A stretch of DNA of 64,000 nt from Paraprevotella sp. (GCA_017937925.1 JAGBCQ010000032.1:1-64000), one strand, 5' to 3'; positions 45,918 to 56,324 are shown, numbered from the stretch's first letter. Notes: generated by a model from the sequence alone, not told the origin. Translations and numbers: made by a program.

Positions 45918-46243
45918 AAAAAGACATGGAGCCAGTTCTGCACTCGGTCCACATCCTGAAGGCTCTCGCATTGCCCTGATAGTCCAACCGAGCAACGCTG
46001 AAAGCCCCATGCCGATGTATATAGTATAAAACTGCCAAAGGCAGGCATAACTACTACATCTCAAGGGACGCTCCCGCTGCTTTAGCTTTGACTATCAGTT
46101 TGAATTTGCGAGATTCTCAGGATGCCAAACCCAAAGCGTTCAGAAAACGCCTTTATATATGTATGTCTCCCCTTTTGCGATTACCCAAAAATCAATGCAG
46201 ACCACCAATCATCACTCCCAAGGGCTTTCAACATTCAGAAAGA
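45918..46243 (-). ncRNA. Candidate structured leader RNA upstream of the vWA/tubulin/papain operon
   Basis: Minus-strand transcription from the -7 box at 46250-46257 would give a ~390-nt leader before the vWA ATG. Its 3' part is strongly structured. GGCTTTC pairs with GAGAGCC, and inside it GCGTTGCTC pairs with GGGCAATGC. Loop bases GGTT can pair with GACC further on, giving a possible pseudoknot. A final GGCTCCATGTC can pair with an upstream GGCATGGGGCT and is followed by TTTTT near 45918. Minus- and plus-strand reading frames across it have no protein character. This looks like a regulatory leader or an independent ncRNA ending in a terminator. It is not tmRNA, SRP RNA or RNase P RNA as far as I can tell. 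Confidence 0.5.
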
Positions 46244-46249
46244 ACATTA

Positions 46250-46257
46250 CAAAGATA
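46250..46257 (-). promoter_or_regulatory. -7 box for the leader RNA and vWA operon
   Basis: TATCTTTG on the minus strand, an exact TAnnTTTG match, about 390 nt before the vWA start codon. Confidence 0.55.
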
Positions 46258-46342
46258 CATTTTTTTCTATATCACACCTCCTTTACACAAAAAATATTAT
46301 CAAAAACTTTGAATGAATGCTTTTTACAACTTTTTCATCAAA

Positions 46343-46391
46343 AAACATAAAATGGAGCAACTTAGTTTTTTAGCTACTCCACTTTATGTTT
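46343..46391 (-). terminator. Terminator after the GH43-like gene
   Basis: AAACATAAAATGGAG (from 46343) pairs with CTCCACTTTATGTTT (to 46391) with one mismatch. The stem starts at the TAA stop (46390-46392), and the minus-strand sequence beyond it is T-rich. Confidence 0.78.
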
Positions 46392-47529
46392 ATTTTATTT
46401 TATACCGCCATTCATTACGCCAACGAATCTCCGGTGTACCGTCCTCCTTGAAATCGATAGGCAACCAGATGTAACGGGAATTTTTCAGACTGCGAGGTTT
46501 CCAACGGTCTGCCATAAACACATAATCGTCTTGCGAGCCTTGCACCTTAAAGATGAATGTGCCTTGACTGTGGAATGTTTTGTTAGCACCATGCCCTACA
46601 AATGGTGACGGCAACTGTTTCCATGGTCCCCAAATGGATGACGATTGGAACATTCTGGCTTCATTGGGGTCCCATCCCGTACAACCGCTCGTAATCATCC
46701 AATACGTCCCGTTGCGTTTGAATATCGTTGGCGCCTCGTTATGACCACCCGGAGCGATACGAATAAAATCTCCGGTATAATCCAAATAATCGTCTGTCAA
46801 CTCAGCGATGTTCAGCGTCAGATTCTCTTCTGCCGAGTAAATGTGATATGCCTTGCCGTCATCGTCCACAAAGACGGTCATGTCACGACTCATCTGTCCG
46901 CCGGGAACGTCACGTGCCAAGAGCAAGCCCGTATCGACAGCCTTTCTCCATTGCGGTGTCCACCACTCCTTATAGTCGGATTGCTTGAGCTTCTTCGCTT
47001 TCTTGATATCCTTCTCTGAGAAATCTTTGGGCCATTGTCCGGCATTAGGGCGCAAAGAACGAATGAAGCGGAACGGACCTGTAGGCGTATCGCTTACCGC
47101 GAATCCTACCCGTGCGGCAGCATAACCTTTGCCTTTCAACTCTAAATGGAAGAGCATGACAAACTTCTTGGTACTGTCATTGTAAACCACCTTCGGGCGC
47201 TCCATGATACAACCTCGCTCAATGTCGTGACCCGCCTCTTCTGTTACTGACAGAGCCACCCCTTCATCGGTCCAGTTCATCAAGTCGGTCGATGAATAAA
47301 CCTCTACTCCGACACGGGTCGTAAACCCACGTTCGGGACGGTTCTCTCCGTACCAATAATATTTACCTTCATAAAATAGTACACCACCTCCATGTGCATT
47401 GATGTGTTCGCCTTTTGTATCCGGCCATTCTTTACCGGGTTCTATTTGTTCTACTTGTTGGGCTGACACACCAACTACACTTGCGCAAAATGTGCAACAG
47501 CTTAAAATTAAAAGTTTAAAGTTTCTCAT
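46390..47529 (-). CDS. Exported GH43-like beta-propeller glycosidase
   Basis: 379 residues from ATG at 47529 with a signal peptide (MRNFKLLILSCCTFCASVVG). A longer frame from 47652 overlaps the DnaJ gene and adds no recognisable sequence. The N-terminal INAHGGGVLFYEGKYYWYGE, then ERPKVVYNDSTKKFVMLFH, MTVFVDDDGKAYHIYSAE and EAPTIFKRNGTYWMITSGC are blades of the GH43 propeller. The pattern resembles the subgroup containing exo-beta-1,3-galactanases. Substrate choice (galactan or arabinan side chains) is inference. With GH127 and the other GH43 it suggests use of arabinogalactan-type plant glycans. Confidence 0.83.
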   Translation of the reverse strand: MRNFKLLILSCCTFCASVVGVSAQQVEQIEPGKEWPDTKGEHINAHGGGVLFYEGKYYWYGENRPERGFTTRVGVEVYSSTDLMNWTDEGVALSVTEEAGHDIERGCIMERPKVVYNDSTKKFVMLFHLELKGKGYAAARVGFAVSDTPTGPFRFIRSLRPNAGQWPKDFSEKDIKKAKKLKQSDYKEWWTPQWRKAVDTGLLLARDVPGGQMSRDMTVFVDDDGKAYHIYSAEENLTLNIAELTDDYLDYTGDFIRIAPGGHNEAPTIFKRNGTYWMITSGCTGWDPNEARMFQSSSIWGPWKQLPSPFVGHGANKTFHSQGTFIFKVQGSQDDYVFMADRWKPRSLKNSRYIWLPIDFKEDGTPEIRWRNEWRYKIK

Positions 47530-47548
47530 TGTTCTTGTGTATTGAATT

Positions 47549-48322
47549 TTACTTAATGCCTCGTGCCTTATAAATTTGGTCTTTCGCATTGTTGATTTGT
47601 TGGAACTTCTCTTCGGCTGCTCTACGTACATCCTCGCCCAACGTTGCCACACGGTCGGGGTGATGCTTCAACGCCAATTTTCGATAGGCCGCTTTAACCT
47701 CGTCGTCGGTAGCCGAAGCGTCTATCTCCAACACCTTATAAGCCTCAGCCAAGGATTTTCCTCCCAGGTTATACATGGAGTCAAAGTCCTGCATTGAAAG
47801 TCTCATGGCCGCTGCCACTTCGTTCAATGCTTCCACCTCTTCCGGACTCACATAACCATCACTCTTTGCTATCTGTATCAAGAATGCAAGCAATTGAAGT
47901 CGCTGTGCTTCCGGCATATTATCAGCTATCTGTGTACCACAATCATAAATCATCTTACGAAAGGCATCCGGTGAGCGACGGTCAAGTTCTTTCGCTTTTT
48001 CAAAAAGCATCAACAAGACTCTTTCGCCTTGTTCGGCCGCTCCCGGACCGAAGTTATTGCGTAAATATCTACGGACGAACTCCATCTCACTGTGCATGAT
48101 TCTACCATCGGAACGAATGATATACGATGTTAGCACCATCATAGAGAAGAAAAAACTGTTACGTTGTCCCTCCGCCGAATACTGACTACCGTCCTCATTG
48201 CTTGATTCGTACGATTCCGATACCTTATCAAACCAAGAGCCGACAAAATAACCTGCCAAAGCTCCTAAAGGTCCCATCGTCATGAATCCTAAGGCACCGC
48301 CTAACCATTTACCATATCCCAT
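47549..48322 (-). CDS. TerB/DnaJ-domain protein (DjlA-like)
   Basis: 257 residues from ATG at 48322, chosen because a -7 box at 48347-48354 would start transcription downstream of the earlier ATG at 48349. The N-terminus has a glycine-rich hydrophobic segment (GALGFMTMGPLGALAGYFVG). A TerB-like domain spans about 55-170 (RSDGRIMHSEMEFVRRYLR). A C-terminal J domain (VLEIDASATDDEVKAAYRKL, HPD motif in LKHHPDRV) should recruit an Hsp70. Position next to groESL is suggestive of proteostasis but it has its own promoter. Confidence 0.9.
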   Translation of the reverse strand: MGYGKWLGGALGFMTMGPLGALAGYFVGSWFDKVSESYESSNEDGSQYSAEGQRNSFFFSMMVLTSYIIRSDGRIMHSEMEFVRRYLRNNFGPGAAEQGERVLLMLFEKAKELDRRSPDAFRKMIYDCGTQIADNMPEAQRLQLLAFLIQIAKSDGYVSPEEVEALNEVAAAMRLSMQDFDSMYNLGGKSLAEAYKVLEIDASATDDEVKAAYRKLALKHHPDRVATLGEDVRRAAEEKFQQINNAKDQIYKARGIK

Positions 48323-48346
48323 AATCGTCAATATATGTTTGGAAGT

Positions 48347-48354
48347 CAAAGATA
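48347..48354 (-). promoter_or_regulatory. -7 box for the TerB/DnaJ gene
   Basis: TATCTTTG on the minus strand, 24 bases before the ATG at 48322. It excludes the ATG at 48349 as start. Confidence 0.55.
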
Positions 48355-48400
48355 TAAAGTTTTATTTGAACTTGAAGTGTTCTTTCCCTTAAAATCATAT

Positions 48401-48438
48401 AAAAAAGTACGAGCGACACATCCGTTATGACGTGTCGC
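48401..48438 (-). terminator. groEL terminator
   Basis: GCGACAC (48413-48419) pairs with GTGTCGC (48432-48438). On the minus strand the stem is followed by TCGTACTTTTTT, about 40 bases after the groEL stop. Confidence 0.8.
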
Positions 48439-48473
48439 CCGCATTAGGTTTAGTTTTATCTCAATGAGCAAGA

Positions 48474-50123
<1,650 letters not shown>

Positions 50124-50164
50124 TTATTATATTATTATACCTATTATATATTATGTCCCTGACA

Positions 50165-50437
50165 TTATGCCAAAACAGCCACAACGTCACTCTGACGCAT
50201 AATCAAATACTTCTTTCCTTCGAATTCCAATTCAGTTCCGGCATACTTTCCATAAAGCACGGTATCGCCTTCTTTTAATACCATCTCTTCATCTTTCGTA
50301 CCTTTTCCAACTGCAACGACTGTTCCTTGCAATGGTTTTTCCTTCGCTGTATCAGGAATAATGATTCCACCAATCGTTTTAGTCTCTGCCGGTGCCGGTT
50401 CTATCAGAACGCGGTCTGCCAATGGTTTAATACTCAT
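50165..50437 (-). CDS. groES: Co-chaperonin GroES
   Basis: Lid of the GroEL chamber, 90 residues. The N-terminal [12 protein letters not shown], the mobile loop [18 protein letters not shown] and the [18 protein letters not shown] segment are typical. Its upstream region lacks a good TAnnTTTG box but carries two TGACA/TGTCA inverted repeats at 50518-50575, so it may use a different control system from housekeeping genes. Confidence 0.97.
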   Translation of the reverse strand: MSIKPLADRVLIEPAPAETKTIGGIIIPDTAKEKPLQGTVVAVGKGTKDEEMVLKEGDTVLYGKYAGTELEFEGKKYLIMRQSDVVAVLA

Positions 50438-50517
50438 AATAAATATCTTTTTAAAGTTTTACATAATTTTCTTTGTTACTTCTCATTAAACGAAAAACAT
50501 GCCAACTTATTATAACA

Positions 50518-50575
50518 TGACAGTTTGTCACTATTTTTTTTGACTTATTTCACCTCCTTGACAGACTTCTTGTCA
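50518..50575. promoter_or_regulatory. Paired TGACA/TGTCA inverted repeats upstream of groESL
   Basis: TGACA-3-TGTCA lies at 50518-50530 and TGACA-7-TGTCA at 50559-50575. Each is bordered by an A/T run, and the two centres are about 43 bases apart (near four helical turns). A TATAAT-like sequence lies just downstream of the first on the minus strand. I infer a stress-responsive operator; it is not the CIRCE element (TTAGCACTC-N9-GAGTGCTAA). Confidence 0.55.
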
Positions 50576-50639
50576 CTTTTTTCTGTTTCTTCGGTTGAGC
50601 AAATCTACCTACAAACGTTTTATTACCGAAACTTTTTCG

Positions 50640-50647
50640 TACATTTG
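50640..50647 (+). promoter_or_regulatory. -7 box for the polytopic membrane protein gene
   Basis: TACATTTG matches TAnnTTTG and lies 17 bases before the ATG at 50665, in the divergent region shared with groES. Confidence 0.55.
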
Positions 50648-50664
50648 CATAAAGCATCAAAACT

Positions 50665-51540
50665 ATGAAGATACGAATAACCTATTTGATTATATTCCTT
50701 TTAATGCTTTTGGCTTTAAGCCTGATACCGAAAACAGGAGGTTATATTTGGCAACCGGAAGTCATCAATCCGTTGTCGGCAATGCTTTTCACCCTACTCG
50801 TGTTCTTGACCGGACGCATTGCCAACTCAACGAACACTCCTATTGGCATTATTTGTACGGCCTTTTTTATTCTGTTCTTTTGCCCTGACTCTCCGGACTT
50901 TTTTAACCGTGATGAAACGGCCATCATGCAACTATCTTCCGTTTGCATCGTACCATTCTTCATATCACAATACACCCGCATTTCTACAAAGAATTTTAAA
51001 TACGGGTACTTGCTGATGTTGTTGATGGGAATATTCTGCAGCTATACGCACAACAGCATCACAATACCTTTGTGTGCAAGTTTTTTGACTTTATCTTACC
51101 TACAACGCAACCGCCTATTCCGATTGGCTTGTTGGCCTATGGTTATTGGATTCGTAGTGGGAACGACACTTGCCATTATTCGTTCAGCTTACTGGGACCC
51201 CGCCTCATGGAGCAGTCTTACAGCCCTATCATCACAAACAGCAAACGGTTTCATTCAGTTATGGAATACGAAAGTTTTCATCTTTGCAATACTTCTGACA
51301 ATCTACTTCATCTCCTCACGTAAAGGACGCAAAAGAATTTGGATGATATCAAGAGAACACCGTTTACTGACCTACTGTCTGCTCTATTCTTTTTGTGCCG
51401 TTCCATTTGCCCCACTTGGAATAGACAATGCCATCGACGGTGTTTGTTTCTTCTGTATGTTCTGGAGTTTGTTCCTTTTCCAACAACTCTTACAAATGCT
51501 TCATGAGCAGCATAAGAAAAGAATTGATTTGCAATCTTAG
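50665..51540 (+). CDS. Polytopic membrane protein of unknown function
   Basis: 291 residues with about eight hydrophobic helices spread over nearly the whole length (for example 5-22, 38-52, 60-72, 90-104, 112-125, 155-170, 205-218, 236-275). No catalytic motif or transporter signature is recognised. Short loops such as CPDSPDFFNRDE and SYTHNSI lie between helices; such acidic/aromatic loops occur in membrane glycosyltransferase-like proteins, but that is only an impression. It stands alone between groES and the convergent barrel gene at 51558. Confidence 0.75.
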   Translation: MKIRITYLIIFLLMLLALSLIPKTGGYIWQPEVINPLSAMLFTLLVFLTGRIANSTNTPIGIICTAFFILFFCPDSPDFFNRDETAIMQLSSVCIVPFFISQYTRISTKNFKYGYLLMLLMGIFCSYTHNSITIPLCASFLTLSYLQRNRLFRLACWPMVIGFVVGTTLAIIRSAYWDPASWSSLTALSSQTANGFIQLWNTKVFIFAILLTIYFISSRKGRKRIWMISREHRLLTYCLLYSFCAVPFAPLGIDNAIDGVCFFCMFWSLFLFQQLLQMLHEQHKKRIDLQS

Positions 51541-51557
51541 GACTTCACAATCGCTAC

Positions 51558-54458
51558 TTAACGACCACCTCCGAAACCGCCTCGAGGTCCGTCACCCTGC
51601 CCACGGTTCCGACCTTCCGAACGCTCTCTTTCAAATCTGTTACCGGATTCGTCCTCCATTCCACCCTGTCGTTTTCCGCCGAAAAAGTTGAAACGGTATG
51701 AGAAATTCAGCATACAGTAACTATAAACACCTTCGTTACTTGAATCCGTTCGGGAGAAAGCTGTGATATTACGGTTCACGTCACTGCGTTTGTTCAAAAT
51801 GTCATACCACCTGAAACTGATGGTTGCCGCATTACCTTTAAGGAAACGTTGAGCTATTCTCATGTTCCATAAAAGTTCGTCCGTATTCATTGTCGATTCA
51901 CTGAAACCTCGACGACTATTATTCGTAATATCGGTAGAGATTTCCATATCCCATGGCAATTTTACTACAGCATTGCCTCCATAGTTAAAGTAGTATGTAT
52001 CCAACTGAGTGGCCGAAGTTGCCGTACTCTTGGAATGGTTGTATCGTATGGAACCATTGACGGACAAATCTAACCAGTCATTACGGAATGTAGCCCTAAC
52101 AGACTCGTGCAACGATAAGTTCCCGGTTTTGTTCTTTACGGTTTCTTGTTCTTCGCTACGATAAACATAACCCACGGCATTGGTATAATTAGCACTAGTA
52201 TTGCTATTGATACGGAAACGTTTATCGGTAAAGGCCGTGTTGAAATTGAAGTTGCCACCGGCATTCCAATTACCATTGATATTCTCAGGTTTGCTTATAC
52301 GGCCGCCAGTCACCGGATTATACTCCGTTCTATTGCTCACTGCATTCTGTGTCGTTCTGAAACTGATGTTAGCCGTATAACTCCGCTCCACCTCTTGTAC
52401 AAATTTATTATAGTTGGCACCAATGTTATGAGTGAACGACGGTTTCAGTTCTGCATTACCTAAACGGATGTTCAGTGGGTTCGCATTATCCAATGTATCC
52501 GGAATCAAATCCATGATATTCGGTTGTCCCGTATTTCCTCTATAAGTAAATCTGAACTGCTCCTGACGCGAGAAACGATAACGATAGTCTATCGTCGGAG
52601 CGGCATTCACTACCGACCGCTTAATGTCGTAATCCTTATATCCTTTAGTATATTCAACCTTTGATGTTTGAGGTTGTACATTCACACCAAACGTCAAGTT
52701 ATACTTCGTTCTGTTCATACGGACTTGCAAACGGATGTCGTGATTGTAATACTTGTTTTCCACAAAACGGCATTGTTCCACATCATCTGTAGCATAGTCT
52801 ATAAAGTCCGGGAAATTAAAAACAGAGACTCCTAACTCACCTATTTTCGGGTCAAACAAAGAACATACTTCACGATTATTGTTCTGATAGCGGTAGTTAA
52901 AGTTGTATGAGAATTGCAAGAACGTATTTCTGCCCAACGGTTCATTATAACTTATGTTCATTCCAACATTATGATTGTCGTTCGGCGAATTGTTGTATTG
53001 CGCCTTGTGATAAACTGAATCTTCGCCCGTAATTGAGAGAATCTGGTAATAGTCAATTTGAGAATATGAACTACTGCTACTTTCATTCTCTCCAAAACCT
53101 CCGTTCACTCTGATTCCGATATTTCTACCTTGCTTTGCCAAACGTCTGTTATAGAGCATTGAGAGATTACCCGACATGGAATGCCCCTTATTTCGATTAG
53201 CATTGACATTATGATTGACTCCTATAAGGTCCTTCAGTTCATCCATTTGTGACAACGGGTCCACAATTCCATCCACAGCATAAGGATCGTCACTAAACGA
53301 TGCATATTCCCCTGTTGAACGAGATTTGCTGCGACTAATACTGAAATTCGGTTGAATCAATACATGTGTCATCGTGTCCGGTCGCCATTCCAATTTAAAG
53401 TCCATATTAAATCCGGCATTGTTTCCGCGATTGGACGAACGACGATTGGAAAAAGCCGCATCCTTATTCTCAAACGATTGCGTGATACTCCATGAGTCTT
53501 CCTTGTTTTGTCTGCCATTGGCACGGACATTACCACTCACTTCCAGTTTGTCGGTTTTATCGTTATAATTAAAGCCGCCGGACTGATTGGCCTGACGCCC
53601 ACCACGCCTTGTATTATTGGCATTACCCACCAATGAGAAGCGTCTGTCGTTGACAAAACGGTTTACCATCACTCTGCCTTCATACCGCTCGTGCGTACCA
53701 TATCCACCATTCACGTTGCCGAACCAACCTTTTTTCTTGTCTTTCTTGATTGTCAAGTCCAATACTGTCGTCTCGTTGCCGTCATCAACGCCTGTTATTC
53801 GAGCATTATCGCTTTTCTTCTCAAATGTTTTGATTTTATCCACGATGTCAGCAGGCAAATTTTTCAACGTGATGCTTCTGTCGTTTCCGAAAAACTCCTT
53901 TCCGTCCACTAAAATCTGCGATACATTCTTTCCATTCACCGTGATAGTACCATCATCGTCCAATTCCACACCGGGAAGTTTCTTAATCAATTCTTCCACC
54001 ACAGAACCTTCGGGCACAGTAAAGGCACTCGCATTGAACTGAATGGTATCTTCCACTACCGTCATTTCTACCGCTTGCGCAGTCACCACTGTCTCAGCCA
54101 ACATTTTGGTGGATTCACGCATCATAACGTCTGCTGTTCGATAGTTCCCGTTTTTTTGAGGAAGTTTTAAAGTGAAAGTTTGCGTTTGAAATCCCATGAA
54201 CGAGATTTTTACGGTATAGTTACCGGCTTCTACTTTTGACAAATGGAACAAACCTTTATCATTGGTTGTCGCACTTTTTACGACCTTACTTTCTTTGTCT
54301 AATAACTGTACCCCTGCTCCCGGCATTGGGTCCAACGATTCACGGTCGTACACAGTTCCGCGCACTTCCAAATAGAATTTATCCGATTGCACCGGTACCT
54401 GCGCTTGTATAAGAAAAGAGACTAGTATAAAAAGTAAAAACGATGTAAGTCTATTCAT
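51558..54458 (-). CDS. SusC/TonB-receptor-like outer-membrane beta-barrel protein
   Basis: 966 residues with the same layout as the protein at 32042-34963. Signal peptide (MNRLTSFLLFILVSFLIQAQ), carboxypeptidase-regulatory-like domain (GTVYDRESLDPMPGAGVQLLD), plug-like region (VEELIKKLPGVELDDDGTIT...VDGKEFFG), and a long barrel ending in a Gly/Arg-rich tail (RNRGQGDGPRGGFGGGR). The tail is unusual, since barrel proteins normally end in a strand with an aromatic residue; the final strand FSYRFNFFGGKRQ lies before it. No SusD partner. Predicted transcription starts within a few bases of the ATG. Confidence 0.87.
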   Translation of the reverse strand: MNRLTSFLLFILVSFLIQAQVPVQSDKFYLEVRGTVYDRESLDPMPGAGVQLLDKESKVVKSATTNDKGLFHLSKVEAGNYTVKISFMGFQTQTFTLKLPQKNGNYRTADVMMRESTKMLAETVVTAQAVEMTVVEDTIQFNASAFTVPEGSVVEELIKKLPGVELDDDGTITVNGKNVSQILVDGKEFFGNDRSITLKNLPADIVDKIKTFEKKSDNARITGVDDGNETTVLDLTIKKDKKKGWFGNVNGGYGTHERYEGRVMVNRFVNDRRFSLVGNANNTRRGGRQANQSGGFNYNDKTDKLEVSGNVRANGRQNKEDSWSITQSFENKDAAFSNRRSSNRGNNAGFNMDFKLEWRPDTMTHVLIQPNFSISRSKSRSTGEYASFSDDPYAVDGIVDPLSQMDELKDLIGVNHNVNANRNKGHSMSGNLSMLYNRRLAKQGRNIGIRVNGGFGENESSSSSYSQIDYYQILSITGEDSVYHKAQYNNSPNDNHNVGMNISYNEPLGRNTFLQFSYNFNYRYQNNNREVCSLFDPKIGELGVSVFNFPDFIDYATDDVEQCRFVENKYYNHDIRLQVRMNRTKYNLTFGVNVQPQTSKVEYTKGYKDYDIKRSVVNAAPTIDYRYRFSRQEQFRFTYRGNTGQPNIMDLIPDTLDNANPLNIRLGNAELKPSFTHNIGANYNKFVQEVERSYTANISFRTTQNAVSNRTEYNPVTGGRISKPENINGNWNAGGNFNFNTAFTDKRFRINSNTSANYTNAVGYVYRSEEQETVKNKTGNLSLHESVRATFRNDWLDLSVNGSIRYNHSKSTATSATQLDTYYFNYGGNAVVKLPWDMEISTDITNNSRRGFSESTMNTDELLWNMRIAQRFLKGNAATISFRWYDILNKRSDVNRNITAFSRTDSSNEGVYSYCMLNFSYRFNFFGGKRQGGMEDESGNRFERERSEGRNRGQGDGPRGGFGGGR

Positions 54459-54465
54459 GCTTAGC

Positions 54466-54473
54466 CAAAGTTA
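54466..54473 (-). promoter_or_regulatory. -7 box for the barrel gene, nearly leaderless
   Basis: TAACTTTG on the minus strand ends only 7 bases before the ATG at 54458, so the transcript would have a leader of zero to a few bases. Confidence 0.5.
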
Positions 54474-54528
54474 ATAAAGGTATATAGTTTATGACGCTTG
54501 AAAATCCAAATAGTTTAAAGACCTAAAC

Positions 54529-54564
54529 AAAAAAAGCAGAGAGAGTGACCGAAATCACTCTCTC
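54529..54564 (-). terminator. hisS terminator
   Basis: GAGAGAGTGA (54539-54548) pairs perfectly with TCACTCTCTC (54555-54564) around CCGAAA. On the minus strand the stem is followed by TGCTTTTTTT, 33 bases after the hisS stop. Confidence 0.9.
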
Positions 54565-54596
54565 CTATCATCACATTATATAATATATAAAGTAAA

Positions 54597-55967
54597 CTAT
54601 GCCTTATTTTTTATTTGTTGCACCAACTCTTCAGCAGTAACCATACGTTGCTCGCCTGTCGCCATATTCTTCAAAGTTACCTTACCTTCATTCATTTCAT
54701 TCTCGCCCACGATGGCTACATAGGGAACGTTTTTGGCATTGGCATAACTCATTTGTTTTTTCATCTTCGCACTGTCCGGATAGATTTCGCAACGAATGCC
54801 GGCTTCACGAACCTTTACCAATATCGGCAGACAATAAGCCGCCTCAGCTGCTCCGAAGTTCACAAATAACAATTCTGTTCCTGTAACAGTCTCTTGTGGA
54901 TAGAGTTCCAATTGGTTCAGTACATCAAAAATACGATCGGCACCAAATGATATACCCACACCACTGACACCCGGCATTCCGAATATTCCGGTGAGGTTAT
55001 CGTAACGTCCACCTCCTGTAATACTTCCTATCTGCACATCAAGAGCTTTGACTTCAAAAATGCAACCTGTGTAATAATTCAAACCGCGCGCTAACGTCAA
55101 GTCCAATTCCAATTCGTTCTTTAGTCCGAGAGTTGCAAGCGTGTTCAACACAAACTCACACTCTTCTACACCCTTCAGACCAATTTCGCTGTCGGCAAGG
55201 ACCTCACGCATCACGGCCATCTTATCCGCATTACTACCGCTCAAATTAATGATGGGTTGCAATTTTTGAATAGCATCTTCGCTGATGCCGTTAGCTGCCA
55301 ACTCAGCATTGACATTTTCCAATCCTATCTTGTCCAATTTGTCAATAGCCACCGTAATATCCACAATCTTATCTGCCGCACCTATCATCTCGGCGATTCC
55401 TGTAAGGATTTTACGGTTATTGAGTTTGATGCACACACGTATTCCAAATTTAGAGAATACAGTATCGACTATTTGCATCAGTTCCACTTCATTCAACAAA
55501 GAGTCACTGCCCACCACATCGGCATCACATTGATAGAACTCACGATAGCGTCCCTTTTGCGGACGGTCTGCACGCCAAACCGGTTGTATTTGGTAGCGCT
55601 TGAATGGCATGGTCAATTCCTCACGGTGTTGCACCACATAACGAGCAAAGGGGACAGTCAAATCATAACGTAATCCCTTCTCACAAAGACGTGCCGCCAA
55701 TTTATTCGTTCCGCCTTCAGCCAAATCATCCGCGGCAACTCCCGACATAAAATTCCCGGAATTCAGTATTTTGAAAAGCAACTTATCTCCCTCTTCTCCG
55801 TACTTACCCATCAATGTAGAAAGGTTTTCCATCGATGGTGTCTCTATCTGTTGAAAGCCATATAAAGCATATACGTCTTTAATTGTGTCAAAGATATAAT
55901 TACGTTTCGCCATCTCAATAGGTGAAAAGTCTCGCGTCCCCTTTGGTATTCCCGGTTTTGTTGCCAT
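54597..55967 (-). CDS. hisS: Histidyl-tRNA synthetase
   Basis: Class II aminoacyl-tRNA synthetase, 456 residues, normal length. N-terminal [12 protein letters not shown], motif 2 region [16 protein letters not shown], histidine-A motif [22 protein letters not shown] and motif 3 [10 protein letters not shown] are present. The C-terminal anticodon-binding domain is complete. It has its own -7 box and a strong terminator, so it is a single-gene unit. Confidence 0.97.
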   Translation of the reverse strand: MATKPGIPKGTRDFSPIEMAKRNYIFDTIKDVYALYGFQQIETPSMENLSTLMGKYGEEGDKLLFKILNSGNFMSGVAADDLAEGGTNKLAARLCEKGLRYDLTVPFARYVVQHREELTMPFKRYQIQPVWRADRPQKGRYREFYQCDADVVGSDSLLNEVELMQIVDTVFSKFGIRVCIKLNNRKILTGIAEMIGAADKIVDITVAIDKLDKIGLENVNAELAANGISEDAIQKLQPIINLSGSNADKMAVMREVLADSEIGLKGVEECEFVLNTLATLGLKNELELDLTLARGLNYYTGCIFEVKALDVQIGSITGGGRYDNLTGIFGMPGVSGVGISFGADRIFDVLNQLELYPQETVTGTELLFVNFGAAEAAYCLPILVKVREAGIRCEIYPDSAKMKKQMSYANAKNVPYVAIVGENEMNEGKVTLKNMATGEQRMVTAEELVQQIKNKA

Positions 55968-55997
55968 ATTCTAAATAACCTAATTTTAAATTCGGCA

Positions 55998-56005
55998 CAA
56001 AATTA
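55998..56005 (-). promoter_or_regulatory. -7 box for hisS
   Basis: TAATTTTG on the minus strand, 30 bases before the hisS ATG. The rest of the 384-base gap up to 56351 holds the paired palindromes described next and a second promoter; no gene is seen in it. Confidence 0.55.
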
Positions 56006-56198
56006 CTACTTTTTTCGTTATGGGGACTTATAGGAGTCGCATTATTTAAAAAATCTCTTAAAAATCCGACAAAGTCTAGTTTCTGACACAAAAAGCTATT
56101 GGTTCGTTAAGAAAATGTCGTTGAAACAGCGGGAAAACGCGTTAAAGACACTACGAAAAAGACATCTCATAATCAACGAGTTGCAGACGCCAAAAATT

Positions 56199-56257
56199 CG
56201 GACGTCCGGCGTCGCGACGACAGACGTCTTGCGTTTCAATTTCGGACGTCCGAAATT
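56199..56257. promoter_or_regulatory. Paired CGGACGTCCG palindromes upstream of the zinc-hook gene
   Basis: CGGACGTCCG occurs at 56199-56208 and again at 56243-56252, where it is the core of a perfect 20-base palindrome (56238-56257, AATTTCGGAC and its complement). A related GACGTC lies between them near 56223. The copies are 44 bases apart, close to four helical turns, and 60-120 bases upstream of the -7 box at 56317-56324. This suggests operator sites for a dimeric regulator. Confidence 0.5.
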
Positions 56258-56316
56258 TTCATGACGAACGGTCAGCGTTTTTTAGTCCTACGCACGGCAT
56301 GATTCGTTTTTATTCT

Positions 56317-56324
56317 TAACTTTG
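56317..56324 (+). promoter_or_regulatory. -7 box for the zinc-hook coiled-coil gene
   Basis: TAACTTTG, 27 bases before the ATG at 56352. The frame could be extended to a TTG at 56322, but that codon lies inside the -7 box, so it is rejected. Confidence 0.6.

Noticed and set aside
45854..46048. N-terminal extension of the vWA protein from 46048
   Set aside because: It would hide the clear signal peptide at 45853 and runs through the structured leader.
45918..46243. Structured leader as tmRNA, SRP RNA, RNase P RNA or 6S RNA
   Set aside because: Diagnostic parts of these RNAs (tRNA-like ends with CCA, the SRP GGAA-loop helix, the RNase P core) were not found. I could not run a covariance search.
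45799..46316. Several overlapping 60-76 codon frames on both strands near the vWA start
   Set aside because: They overlap a strongly structured region, have no domain, and conflict with each other; an RNA explanation fits better.
36426..46389. Integrative element with attachment repeats
   Set aside because: No integrase, relaxase, transposase or convincing direct repeats at the edges were seen, so only a composition-based island is claimed.
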